From NCBI RefSeq assembly GCF_001420695.1, contig NZ_LJJB01000007.1, positions 1,313,890 through 1,377,889 on the forward strand: DNA of 64,000 nt. The letters run 5' to 3'. The stretch's first letter is position 1; each line of letters opens with the position of its first letter. A program made the position numbers and the translations under genes. This DNA is from Brevibacillus choshinensis. GTDB lineage: Bacteria > Bacillota > Bacilli > Brevibacillales > Brevibacillaceae. Shown here in pieces: positions 1 through 7,885 of this stretch. The notes beneath the pieces were generated by a model that worked only from the letters and a program-made list of their open reading frames with translations, did no database searches and had not been told where the DNA came from.

Positions 1-740
1 CGCATACCTTTGGCTCTGTCTTTTCTGCAAAAAACGCGAATGTGTTTCGCAAAAATACGGTGATGCTGCCGCTTTATACGATCATGCTCCTGTTCGTGTT
101 CTTCGTGGGTTTTACGGCGATCCTGCAAGTTCCTGGATTGAAAGGAGCGGATGGCGACCTTTCGTTGCTGCGGTTGTCTTTACAAACGTTTGATCCATGG
201 ATCGTTGGCGTTATTGGTGCGGCTGGATTACTGACTGCACTCGTACCAGGCTCGATGCTCCTGATGACAGCGGCTACTCTGCTGGCAAAGAACGTCTACA
301 AGGTCATGGCTCCAGACGCTTCCGAAATGCGCATTGCTCGTGTCGCCAAATTGCTGGTTCCCGTCATATCGCTGATCTCGCTGTACTTTACGTTGAGTGG
401 AGGGGATACACTCGTTACGTTGCTACTGATGGGCTACAGCTTGGTCACACAGTTATTTCCCGCGTTACTGTTCAGTCTCCGGCCACAGCCTTGGGTGAAT
501 AAATACGGAGCTTTCGCTGGCATTTTAGCAGGTGTGCTGATGGTGGCGTATGTCACCGTTTCCAAAGTGACGATCGCTACGGTATTTCCAGACTGGCCAG
601 CAGCCATAAAAGATTTGAACGTCGGTGTCGTTGCCTTGCTCGTGAATATCCTCGTGATGTTTGGAGTGACGCTGGTGACCCGAATCATATTCGTACCGAG
701 CCGACAGACAGCAACCTCAGAGGGATCATCGACGATTTAA
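1..740 (+). CDS. sodium:solute symporter, C-terminal part
   Basis: This is the 3' end of a sodium:solute symporter (SSS family). The reading frame is open from position 3, so the gene starts before the window and the GTG at 42 is internal. About 246 residues are visible, with several hydrophobic helices; the entry motif AKNANVFRKNTVMLPLY is typical of the cytoplasmic loop before a late helix in this family. It would be an inner-membrane carrier using the sodium gradient for an organic acid or amino acid. The amidohydrolase and carbamoyl hydrolase genes follow closely (42 bases), which suggests that it imports their substrate; this is inference, and the substrate cannot be read from the sequence. 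Confidence 0.85.
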   Translation, partial: HTFGSVFSAKNANVFRKNTVMLPLYTIMLLFVFFVGFTAILQVPGLKGADGDLSLLRLSLQTFDPWIVGVIGAAGLLTALVPGSMLLMTAATLLAKNVYKVMAPDASEMRIARVAKLLVPVISLISLYFTLSGGDTLVTLLLMGYSLVTQLFPALLFSLRPQPWVNKYGAFAGILAGVLMVAYVTVSKVTIATVFPDWPAAIKDLNVGVVALLVNILVMFGVTLVTRIIFVPSRQTATSEGSSTI

Positions 741-782
741 AAGAAAGCACAGACATTTGAAAAGGATGAAGGAGGCAATCAC

Positions 783-2405
783 ATGGCAGATACAGTGTTT
801 CTCAATGGACAGGTAATTACAGTGGATGCAGATAATTCGGTAGCGGAGGCAGTGGCCGTCAAAGACAACCGCATCGTTGGAGTAGGTACCAACGCAGAAG
901 TGGAGCGATTCATCACAGCACAGACCAGGGTGATTGACTTGCAAGGAAAGAGCCTGCTTCCGGGCTTCATCGATGCGCACTTGCATATCACCATCTATGG
1001 CACAAACAAGCTGGGAGTCGATTGCAAAGCGCGATCGATCACTTCGATCAGCGAGCTGCTTGATGCTCTCAAAGAACAGGCACAACAGACTCCAGTGGGG
1101 GAGTGGGTCAGGGCATGCGGCTTCGACGAAAGTCTCATGATGGAGAAACGCTACCCGACGATCGCTGAACTGGATGAGATTTCAATCGAGCATCCGATTT
1201 TTGTCATGCGAACATGTGCGCATCATTCGATTGCGAACAGCGTGGCGATGGCAATCGCAAGATACGACAGGGATACGCCAGATCCACAGGGAGGACGGAT
1301 CGATCGAGATGACAGTGGTGCATTGACTGGATTTCTGGTAGAAACTGCACATATGAAGATGTTTGAACTTGCTGCTTTTACGGAAGCGGAGTACAAGCAG
1401 GGACTTCGCCTGGCTTCAGAAGATTTTGTCGCACATGGGATCACGAGTGTACATGACGCAGGTGGCTACGGACCGGACAACTATCGGGCTATGCAAAAAG
1501 CAGTGCAAGAAGGGGATGTAAAAGTAAGAATTTATGCAATGATATGTGCGCTCAATCAGTCGGAAGATTTCGTCCGCAAGATGATCGATGCAGGTATGGT
1601 AACCGGTACAGGGGACGAACGCTTTCGGATCGGTCCAGCCAAAGTGTTTACGGACGGTGCCAGCATTGCACCAACCATGGCGATGAGAGAACCATTCGAC
1701 AGCCGACCGGATGATTGTGGAATTCTCTACTATGAACAGGACGAGTTGAATACGATTTTGGGAGAGGCTCATGCAAAGGGCTTCCAGATTACCGCGCATG
1801 CTCAGGGCGACCGGGCGATAGAGATGCTCCTCAATTGCTACGAAGCAGCACTGGCGGCTCATCCACGTGAAAATCATCGACATCGGATTGAGCATGCGGG
1901 TGTATCAGCTCCTGATTTGATCGAACGGATGGCTAGAATAGGAGTAGTTCCGATTCCCAACCCCGCTTTTATTTACGACTACGGTCATACCTACGTGAAG
2001 AACATCGGGAAGCGCGTAGGCCATATGTTCCCGGCGAGAGACCAGATCGACAATTGCATCATTGCAGCCGGTGCATCCGATAGTCCGGTGACAAACTTCC
2101 AGCCTCTGATCGGGATTCATGCTGCGGTCAACCGTTTGAGCAAGACGGGTCAGGAAGTCGGTATTAATCAACGAGTAAGTGTCATGGAAGCGATCCGAAT
2201 GTTTACCTGGAACGGAGCGTACGCCAGTTTTGAGGAAGGGGTGAAGGGAAGCATCGAGATCGGTAAATTGGCAGATCTGATCGTGATCGATGGAAGCATT
2301 CTCGATACGCCGAAAGACAAGATCAAGGATTTGCACGTGGAATTGACCATGATTGACGGGGAGTTAGTCTATCAAAAACAAGACGAGGAGGTCATGCAGT
2401 CTTGA
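783..2405 (+). CDS. YtcJ-type amidohydrolase
   Basis: The product is a 540-residue metal-dependent amidohydrolase of the YtcJ/long-chain amidohydrolase group. It opens with the small beta domain typical of the family (LNGQVITVDADN), then the metal-binding HxH at His66/His68 (GFIDAHLHI), later histidines in ITAHAQGD and HRIEHAG, and a late aspartate in ASDSP. Such enzymes hydrolyse amide, imide or carbamate bonds in the cytoplasm. The ATG has a strong ribosome site (AAGGAGG, spacing about 7). The gene overlaps the next by four bases, so the two are translationally coupled and probably act on one pathway with the symporter upstream. The exact substrate is unknown. Confidence 0.9.
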   Translation: MADTVFLNGQVITVDADNSVAEAVAVKDNRIVGVGTNAEVERFITAQTRVIDLQGKSLLPGFIDAHLHITIYGTNKLGVDCKARSITSISELLDALKEQAQQTPVGEWVRACGFDESLMMEKRYPTIAELDEISIEHPIFVMRTCAHHSIANSVAMAIARYDRDTPDPQGGRIDRDDSGALTGFLVETAHMKMFELAAFTEAEYKQGLRLASEDFVAHGITSVHDAGGYGPDNYRAMQKAVQEGDVKVRIYAMICALNQSEDFVRKMIDAGMVTGTGDERFRIGPAKVFTDGASIAPTMAMREPFDSRPDDCGILYYEQDELNTILGEAHAKGFQITAHAQGDRAIEMLLNCYEAALAAHPRENHRHRIEHAGVSAPDLIERMARIGVVPIPNPAFIYDYGHTYVKNIGKRVGHMFPARDQIDNCIIAAGASDSPVTNFQPLIGIHAAVNRLSKTGQEVGINQRVSVMEAIRMFTWNGAYASFEEGVKGSIEIGKLADLIVIDGSILDTPKDKIKDLHVELTMIDGELVYQKQDEEVMQS

Positions 2406-3664
2406 ACGTAAAAGCGAGGACACTCACGATAAATCAGGATCGACTGCAAAAACGGATTCAGGACTTGGCACAGATTGGGAGGATCGGTGAGACAGGAGTA
2501 TGTCGCTTGGCATTGTCGCCGGAGGATCGGGCAGGAGTGGATCTGGTCCGTAGATGGATGGAAGAAGCGGGTCTTCAGACGCGTATCGATAACTTTGGCA
2601 ATCTGATCGGGAGAATGGACGGACGAAATCCTGATGCTCCCCTCCTGTTAGTCGGTTCCCACATCGATTCACAGCCATATGGAGGACAATACGATGGCGT
2701 GATTGGCGTCCTGGGCGCGCTAGAAGTATTGCAGACCATGACGGAACAAGGTGTCATACCTGAACAAAGTGTGGAAGTGATCGCGTTTTGTGATGAGGAA
2801 GGATGCCGGTTTCAAAAAGGACTGTTCGGCTCTCGGGGCATTTTGAATCGTCTGGAATCAGGGGAGCTGGAGCGGACGGACAAGAATGGGGTGACTCGCA
2901 GGCAGGCATTGCTCGACTTTGGGTGTGATCCTGAAGGCCTCGAAGCTTCCGTATACCCGGAGGGAAGCATAGGAGCATTCCTGGAGCTGCATATCGAACA
3001 AGGGCCCATTCTCGATCGGGCAGGAGAAGCGATCGGCATTGTATCAGCCATTTCCGGGCCGTTGTGGTGGACGGTGGAGATGACAGGCTTTGCAGGTCAT
3101 GCCGGCTCTGTTCCCATGAATATGCGTCAGGATGCCCTGCTGGGGGCGGCAAAAGTGATTATGGCGGTCAATGAATTGGCAAAGCTGGATCCTACAGCGC
3201 CTACAGTCGGAACCGTTGGGCATCTCGAGGTGTTCCCGGATTCGCGCAATATCATTCCGGAGAGAGTGAGATTCACAGTCGATCTGCGAGATATCAATCT
3301 GAAGCGGAGGAACGAGCGCGAGCAGTCTTTGCGTGAAGTCATCGAGCTGGCGGCGATGGAGGGCGGTCTGCAATACACGATTACTGAGGATACGAACAGT
3401 GATCCCCGTTATTGTGCTGCATGGATCAAAGACATCATCCGAGAAGAGAGCAAAACGATGGGTATCGACGCTCGTGAATTGATGAGCGGGCCTTTCCATG
3501 ATGCATTGGCTTTGTCGTATGTATGTGATTACGGGATGATTTTTGTCCGGTGCAAAGACGGGATCAGCCATAACCCACAGGAATTTGCCTCCTATGAGGA
3601 CGTAGCCCTAGGCACAGAGCTGTTGTACAAAACAGTCTTGCGTATCACAAATCCCTTGACATAA
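2402..3664 (+). CDS. M20 family N-carbamoyl-L-amino-acid hydrolase / allantoate amidohydrolase-like
   Basis: This 420-residue enzyme belongs to the HyuC/AllC/UAB group of M20 di-metal hydrolases, which remove the carbamoyl group from N-carbamoyl amino acids, beta-ureidopropionate or allantoate. Metal ligands are visible at His87 (VGSHIDS), Asp98 (GGQYDGV), the acidic pair in FCDEEGCRF and His near GISHNPQEF. The dimerisation-domain motif GFAGHAGSVPM is also present. Translation starts at a TTG that overlaps the preceding stop codon, with GAGGAGG upstream. Coupling to an amidohydrolase resembles dihydropyrimidinase/carbamoylase pairs, so a two-step ring-opening and decarbamoylation route is a reasonable guess. 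A terminator follows immediately. Confidence 0.9.
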   Translation: MNVKARTLTINQDRLQKRIQDLAQIGRIGETGVCRLALSPEDRAGVDLVRRWMEEAGLQTRIDNFGNLIGRMDGRNPDAPLLLVGSHIDSQPYGGQYDGVIGVLGALEVLQTMTEQGVIPEQSVEVIAFCDEEGCRFQKGLFGSRGILNRLESGELERTDKNGVTRRQALLDFGCDPEGLEASVYPEGSIGAFLELHIEQGPILDRAGEAIGIVSAISGPLWWTVEMTGFAGHAGSVPMNMRQDALLGAAKVIMAVNELAKLDPTAPTVGTVGHLEVFPDSRNIIPERVRFTVDLRDINLKRRNEREQSLREVIELAAMEGGLQYTITEDTNSDPRYCAAWIKDIIREESKTMGIDARELMSGPFHDALALSYVCDYGMIFVRCKDGISHNPQEFASYEDVALGTELLYKTVLRITNPLT

Positions 3665-3675
3665 TCAAAGATCAG

Positions 3676-3711
3676 ATCACCCATCTTATCGAAAAGGTGG
3701 GTGATTTTTTG
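3676..3711 (+). terminator. intrinsic terminator after carbamoyl hydrolase gene
   Basis: ATCACCCA pairs with TGGGTGAT across a short loop and is followed by a run of T. It closes the symporter-amidohydrolase-carbamoylase unit. Confidence 0.8.
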
Positions 3712-3786
3712 TACACTCATAAGCGAGACATTATGGTAGCTTTTTGCTATATTTTAGTCATACAAAAAAGAAGGAGTGTAGTGGCC

Positions 3787-4644
3787 TTGAAAATGCGTGT
3801 TTCCGCTGTGCAGTATCATCTGCATACCATACATAGCTTTGACGAATTTGCCCATCAGGTAGAGCACTACGTGAAAAACGCACAGGAGTACGATACCGAA
3901 TTCCTGTTGTTCCCTGAGCTGTTCACTACACAATTGATGTCCATTGGTGACGAGCAGGGGAATGCTCTGCCTATTACAGCATTGCCTTCCTTTACGGAGC
4001 AATATGTTGAACTGTTTCGTTCTTTGGCAGCGAAATATGACATGCACCTCATCGGTGGAACCCATATTATCGAGGAAAACGGCAAGCTGTACAACACAGC
4101 TTTCCTCTTCTATCCTGATGGTCGCGTAGGTCAACAGAAAAAGATCCACATCACGCCTTGGGAAGTGAAAGGCTGGAATATGGGGGCAGGGGATTCCTTG
4201 CAAATCTTTGAAACGGATAAAGGGAAAGTAGCGATGATCATCTGCTACGATATCGAATTCCCAGAATGGGTACGGATCGCAAAAGCGAGAGGTGCCGACG
4301 TCATTTTCTGCCCGTCTTGCACAGACGATCGACATGCCTTCCATCGAGTACGGTATACAAGCCATGCACGAACCATTGAAAATCAGGTGTACGTCGTTCT
4401 GACAGGCACCGTGGGATCCTTACCAACAGTAGATTTCATGCGTGCCAATTTTGGACAGGCGGCTATCCTTACACCCAACGACGTTCCTTTCCCACCGCGA
4501 GGCATTCTGGCTGAAGGGGAAATCAACAACGACATGTTAGTCACGGCTGATCTGGATATCCAGCTGTTGTACGATGTGCGGGAAAAAGGCTCAGTCACCA
4601 CCTGGCGAGATCGCCGTACTGACCTCTACACCGATTGGAAATAA
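3787..4644 (+). CDS. nitrilase-superfamily carbon-nitrogen hydrolase
   Basis: The protein (about 285 residues) is a C-N hydrolase of the nitrilase superfamily. The catalytic Glu-Lys-Cys triad is visible: Glu44 in LFPELF, Lys119 in KKIHITPWE and Cys153 in IICYDIEFPEW. The fold acts on amides or nitriles in the cytoplasm. The frame is open back to 3697, but the ribosome site AAGGAG at 3771 fits a TTG at 3787 best (spacing about 10); GTG 3781 and ATG 3793 are alternatives. The following GNAT gene begins 24 bases downstream. The sequence resembles the amidase half of Bacillus YhcX, where amidase and GNAT are fused. The substrate is unknown. Confidence 0.88.
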   Translation: MKMRVSAVQYHLHTIHSFDEFAHQVEHYVKNAQEYDTEFLLFPELFTTQLMSIGDEQGNALPITALPSFTEQYVELFRSLAAKYDMHLIGGTHIIEENGKLYNTAFLFYPDGRVGQQKKIHITPWEVKGWNMGAGDSLQIFETDKGKVAMIICYDIEFPEWVRIAKARGADVIFCPSCTDDRHAFHRVRYTSHARTIENQVYVVLTGTVGSLPTVDFMRANFGQAAILTPNDVPFPPRGILAEGEINNDMLVTADLDIQLLYDVREKGSVTTWRDRRTDLYTDWK

Positions 4645-4668
4645 ATGTAATTCGGCAGGAGGACGAGG

Positions 4669-5337
4669 ATGTACCGAAAAGAACTGTACGTGTTTGAAAA
4701 AGACAAGCCGCGCGCGGCAGTCGTCCGCAACTACACCGAGCAGGACTTTGACGAGTTGATTCAGATCCAGGCAGAAAGCTTTCCACCGCCATTCCCTTCC
4801 GAGCTGTGGTGGAATCGGGAGCAGTTGACGAACCACGTCACTTTGTTCCCGGAAGGTGCGATTTGCGTTGAAGTGGAAGGTGTACTTGCTGGCTCGATGA
4901 CAGGGCTGCTAGTCACGTTTGATCCCGCCCATCCCGAGCACAAATGGGAAGAGATCACGGACAATGGCTACATCCGCAACCATAAACCTGATGGCGACAC
5001 CTTGTATATCGTCGACATTTGTATACGCCCAAGCCACCGCAAGCTCGGATTGGGTCAGCTCATGATGCAGGCCATGTACGAATTGGTCGTGTATCGTGGG
5101 TTACAGCGACTGCTAGGCGGAGGTCGGATGCCAGGCTATGGTCGCCATGCGGATGAGTGGAAGCCTGAGGAGTATGTGAAGCGTGTCGTTGCAGGGGAAG
5201 TCAAGGACCCTGTCATCACCTTCCTTATGCGTTGTGGGCGTACCCCTGTGCAAGTCGTCGCGAACTATCTAGAGGATGAAGAATCACGGAATTACGCCAC
5301 CCTGATGGAATGGAAAAATCCGTTTTTGCTCGGCTAG
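4669..5337 (+). CDS. GNAT N-acetyltransferase, YhcX N-domain-like
   Basis: A 222-residue GNAT protein. The acetyl-CoA loop is represented by RPSHRKLGLGQLMM, and the downstream part (GGGRMPGYGRHADEW, then EEYVKRVV, PVITF and ANYLEDEESRNYATLMEW) resembles, from memory, the acetyltransferase half of Bacillus YhcX. In YhcX this domain precedes a nitrilase domain in one chain; here it is a separate gene directly after the nitrilase. The ATG has GGAGGACGAGG upstream. The likely role is acetylation of the same small amine or amide handled by the neighbour, but the substrate is not known. Confidence 0.85.
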   Translation: MYRKELYVFEKDKPRAAVVRNYTEQDFDELIQIQAESFPPPFPSELWWNREQLTNHVTLFPEGAICVEVEGVLAGSMTGLLVTFDPAHPEHKWEEITDNGYIRNHKPDGDTLYIVDICIRPSHRKLGLGQLMMQAMYELVVYRGLQRLLGGGRMPGYGRHADEWKPEEYVKRVVAGEVKDPVITFLMRCGRTPVQVVANYLEDEESRNYATLMEWKNPFLLG

Positions 5338-5396
5338 CCTGCGTATGGATTCACCCGGAAAGTGAAAATTGTCATTTTGAGGAGGACTTATTATCC

Positions 5397-6068
5397 ATGG
5401 AATTCGTACGTATTCAACATATTGACAACCCGCTCTTTGCAAAAATGCACCGCTTGATGCAAGAGGTGTTTCCTCCCGAGGAAGTTCTGGATTACGAATT
5501 GTGGAGAGAGCCACTCGAAGATCCAGGCATCCGAGTATTTGTCGCCGTACACGAAGGAGAAGTAGTAGGCACCACCGAATATCGTTACTATTCGGACTTG
5601 AACGTTGCGATGACGGACTTTACTATCGTTGGACGTGAAGGGCTCGGTGTGGGCCGTTTTCTGGCGAGAGAGCGCCAAAAGGATTTGAACGCATTGGCAA
5701 AGGCAAACGGCAAAGAGCTGTACGGCATGTTTGCTGAAATCTACGATCCTTATCGGGTAGAAGAGCATGCATTCGGCGGAATTAAGCCGATGGACCCGTT
5801 TGTACGCCGTGAAGTCCTGTCCCATCTAGGCTACAAGCGCACAAATATCGCGTATGTCCACCCTTCCTGGCAAAATGACGGGGAAGCTGTAACTGGTCTG
5901 GATCTGGGCTTCATGCCAACTAACGAAGAGCAAACGACTTTGGAAGCTGACTTGATCGTTACTTTCCTCAAGCGCTACTACTCAGTACTACCGCAAAAGC
6001 CACAGGCTTGGCTGGATATGGTAGAGGGCTTGTCTGGAAAAGAATCGGTTGAGCTTTTGCCGATCTAA
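5397..6068 (+). CDS. GNAT family N-acetyltransferase
   Basis: A 223-residue protein that reads as a GNAT fold: the N-terminus is FVRIQHIDNPLFAKMHRLMQEVFP, a central strand follows (DFTIVGREGLGVGRFLARERQ) with the acetyl-CoA-binding G-x-G-x-G, and a C-terminal helical tail ends in KRYYSVLPQKPQAWLDMVEGL. The frame is open from 5310, but GAGGAGG at about 5380 places the start at ATG 5397. It follows the previous GNAT gene by 59 bases and ends before a terminator, so nitrilase, GNAT and GNAT form one transcription unit. The substrate is unknown. Confidence 0.75.
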   Translation: MEFVRIQHIDNPLFAKMHRLMQEVFPPEEVLDYELWREPLEDPGIRVFVAVHEGEVVGTTEYRYYSDLNVAMTDFTIVGREGLGVGRFLARERQKDLNALAKANGKELYGMFAEIYDPYRVEEHAFGGIKPMDPFVRREVLSHLGYKRTNIAYVHPSWQNDGEAVTGLDLGFMPTNEEQTTLEADLIVTFLKRYYSVLPQKPQAWLDMVEGLSGKESVELLPI

Positions 6069-6089
6069 ACAAACCTCACCGAAGAACCG

Positions 6090-6131
6090 ACTCCTGTGGA
6101 GCTATCCAAAGAGCTTCATAGGAGTTTTTTG
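6090..6131 (+). terminator. intrinsic terminator after the GNAT genes
   Basis: A 14-base stem (ACTCCTGTGGAGCT with AGCTTCATAGGAGT, two mismatches) followed by TTTTTT. Confidence 0.8.
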
Positions 6132-6170
6132 TTCCAAACACCAAACAGCAACCAGAGAGGAGTGACTCAA

Positions 6171-6416
6171 GTGAATGCTCAAAATGTGGCGACGATTCTC
6201 TTGTATCTGGCAGTCATTTTTCATCTGCTGGGCATGAGCGGATGGGTTGTTTCGACCATGGCACAACCGATTCAACTCGCGACACTCGCTTTATTGCTGA
6301 CCGCCATATTCGTCCTGCGAAAAAAGAAGCGCAAAACAAAACGCCGTGCGCGCAAACCACCAATCGAGGTGACGACGATGCTTGATCGGGCAGAAGGTGG
6401 TGAGCCGGGCAAATGA
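6171..6416 (+). CDS. small membrane protein, unknown function
   Basis: An 81-residue protein I do not recognise. GTG 6171 is chosen because of GAGAGGAG upstream; the frame itself is open from 6096. Two hydrophobic segments are visible (VATILLYLAVIFHLLGMSGW and IQLATLALLLTAIFVL), followed by a strongly basic stretch (RKKKRKTKRRARK), so the C-terminal half is probably cytoplasmic. The stop codon overlaps the ATG of the broken regulator gene in an ATGA arrangement, so the two were once co-translated. No function can be inferred beyond that link. Confidence 0.6.
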   Translation: MNAQNVATILLYLAVIFHLLGMSGWVVSTMAQPIQLATLALLLTAIFVLRKKKRKTKRRARKPPIEVTTMLDRAEGGEPGK

Positions 6417-6830
6417 GTAATGACAACATCCACATTCACGCTATCCTGGATGTATCCCACGACGGCATTATCTCCGTCGATCGAGACTATAGAATCACCT
6501 GAGTCAATAAAATCCCTTTCCACGTTGCATCGATCATCGCAGAGATGGCAGAGCGAGACAATCGACCTTTGCGTGTGGGAGACGTAGACGTATTTCATTT
6601 GCGAGAGCTTCGCAATGTAGTAGAGAATGGTTCTGTTAAGCAAAAACGATCAGGTGGTCCTGGATGACTTGTCTTTCTTCGCAAAAAAGCTCAATCAACG
6701 ACTGCAATTCAGACCACGGGTAAAGGAAACGGATTTAATACGGAAGGTTTTGGCAGATACAAAGGGAAACCGAGGGGAAGCGGCGAAGATTTTGGGTATG
6801 GACCGGACGGCGCTATGGAGAAGGCGAGTG
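6413..6830 (+). pseudogene. decayed sigma-54-dependent activator (PAS + AAA+ + Fis-type HTH remnant)
   Basis: Pieces of one sigma-54 enhancer-binding protein can be read in order. The PAS-like N-terminus (HAILDVSHDGIISVDRDYRI) is cut by a TGA at 6500. The same frame then jumps to the end of an AAA+ domain (FHLRELRNVVENGS), and a frame change near 6633 leads into LLSKNDQVVLDDL and the C-terminal helix-turn-helix (TDLIRKVLADTKGNRGEAAK, then ILGMDRTALWRR). Most of the ATPase, including the sigma-54 contact loop, is missing. The gene therefore has a nonsense codon, a large deletion and a frameshift, and cannot make a working activator. It lies just upstream of a sigma-54 promoter. Confidence 0.85.
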
Positions 6831-6838
6831 AACGTATT

Positions 6839-6876
6839 GTTGCATGTGCAACGATTGTTGTTGTTGCGATTGCAAC
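6839..6876. promoter_or_regulatory. two GTTGC-N4-GCAAC inverted repeats, probable enhancer sites
   Basis: GTTGC ATGT GCAAC lies at 6839-6852 and GTTGC GATT GCAAC at 6863-6876. They have identical arms and spacer length and are 24 bases apart centre to centre. They sit about 75-110 bases before the -24 element, the usual place for enhancer-binding-protein sites. No T-run follows either repeat, so they are not terminators. Confidence 0.7.
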
Positions 6877-6950
6877 ATCTATGGTGCATTCCTCAACAGG
6901 CTCATTCGGGTTCATAGGCATAATTAACTGAAAATTTTAAACATACTGAT

Positions 6951-6967
6951 TTGGCACGGGAGTTGCT
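6951..6967 (+). promoter_or_regulatory. sigma-54 (-24/-12) promoter of the ECF transporter operon
   Basis: TTGGCAC-GGGAG-TTGCT matches the -24/-12 consensus TTGGCAC-N5-TTGCW at every defined base. It lies 49 bases before the first gene of the ECF transporter operon. A promoter of this kind needs an ATPase activator; the adjacent one is broken. Confidence 0.85.
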
Positions 6968-7015
6968 TGTTCATTCTACTGCTACGGAAAATCACACACA
7001 AAGTGAGGGGAGCGC

Positions 7016-7885
7016 ATGTCGAACCAACCTATTATTCGTGTCGAAGACGTCTCGTTTGCCTATCAGGTAAACCAGGATCAGCAAATTACCGTGCTCCAGA
7101 ACGTCTCCCTCGAAGTCTTTCCCGGAGAGTATCTGGCGATCATCGGTCACAACGGTTCCGGTAAGTCGACACTTTCCAAGCATCTCAATGGCATCCTCAC
7201 TCCACGCGAAGGAAAAGTCTTGGTGAACGGGGTTAATACGCGAGAAAAAGAGCGTATCCATGAAGTAAGAAGCCGTGTGGGCATGGTCTTCCAGCATCCT
7301 GACAACCAGATTGTGGCGACCATTGTGGAGGATGACGTTGCATTCGGTTTGGAGAATATCGGTGTTTCACCAGAGGAAATGAAGGCTCGTATTGATTTTG
7401 CTCTGGACGCTGTAGGGATGAGTGCCTTTCGTCATCGCCCACCCCATCACCTTTCCGGGGGACAAAAACAGCGTATCGCGATCGCAGGCATCCTGGCCAT
7501 GAAGCCGCAATGCCTCGTTTTGGACGAAGCGACGAGCATGCTGGACAGCTACGGGAGGCAAGACATCTTAGCTGTCGTTCGCAAGCTGCACAGCGAGGGT
7601 ATGACGATCGTAACCGTCACGCACCACATGTCAGAGGTTGCGGAAGCGGATCGTGTAGTCGTCATGGAAGGTGGCAAAATCGTGCTGCAAGGTACACCGC
7701 GCGAAGTGTTTTCCCATCAGGAAAAGCTGCGTGAGCTTCACCTCGACGTTCCAGATGCGAGCCGCATTGCTCAGTTGGTATATTCGGAATATCCAGCGTT
7801 TTCTCCTGATTTGATCCATAACGAAGAAGTCGTCGCAGAGGTCAATCGCGTGAATGTCCGAGAAGCGGAGGCGAGCGGTTCATGA
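7016..7885 (+). CDS. ecfA1: ECF transporter ATPase A1
   Basis: A 289-residue ABC ATPase of an energy-coupling factor (ECF) vitamin/metal-type importer. It has Walker A (GHNGSGKST, about residue 45), a Q-loop (VFQHPDNQ), the signature LSGGQKQR, Walker B (CLVLDEATSML) and the switch histidine (VTHHM). It pairs with the next ATPase and powers the T and S membrane components. The start ATG has GAGGGGAG upstream. It overlaps the next gene by four bases. It is the first gene after the sigma-54 promoter, which is unusual because housekeeping ecfA1A2T genes usually sit among ribosomal protein genes; this is therefore probably a dedicated transporter. Confidence 0.93.
   Translation: MSNQPIIRVEDVSFAYQVNQDQQITVLQNVSLEVFPGEYLAIIGHNGSGKSTLSKHLNGILTPREGKVLVNGVNTREKERIHEVRSRVGMVFQHPDNQIVATIVEDDVAFGLENIGVSPEEMKARIDFALDAVGMSAFRHRPPHHLSGGQKQRIAIAGILAMKPQCLVLDEATSMLDSYGRQDILAVVRKLHSEGMTIVTVTHHMSEVAEADRVVVMEGGKIVLQGTPREVFSHQEKLRELHLDVPDASRIAQLVYSEYPAFSPDLIHNEEVVAEVNRVNVREAEASGS

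Noticed and set aside
6839-6876. Inverted repeats read as transcription terminators
   Set aside because: Neither hairpin is followed by a T-run, and their arms are only five bases; an operator role fits better.
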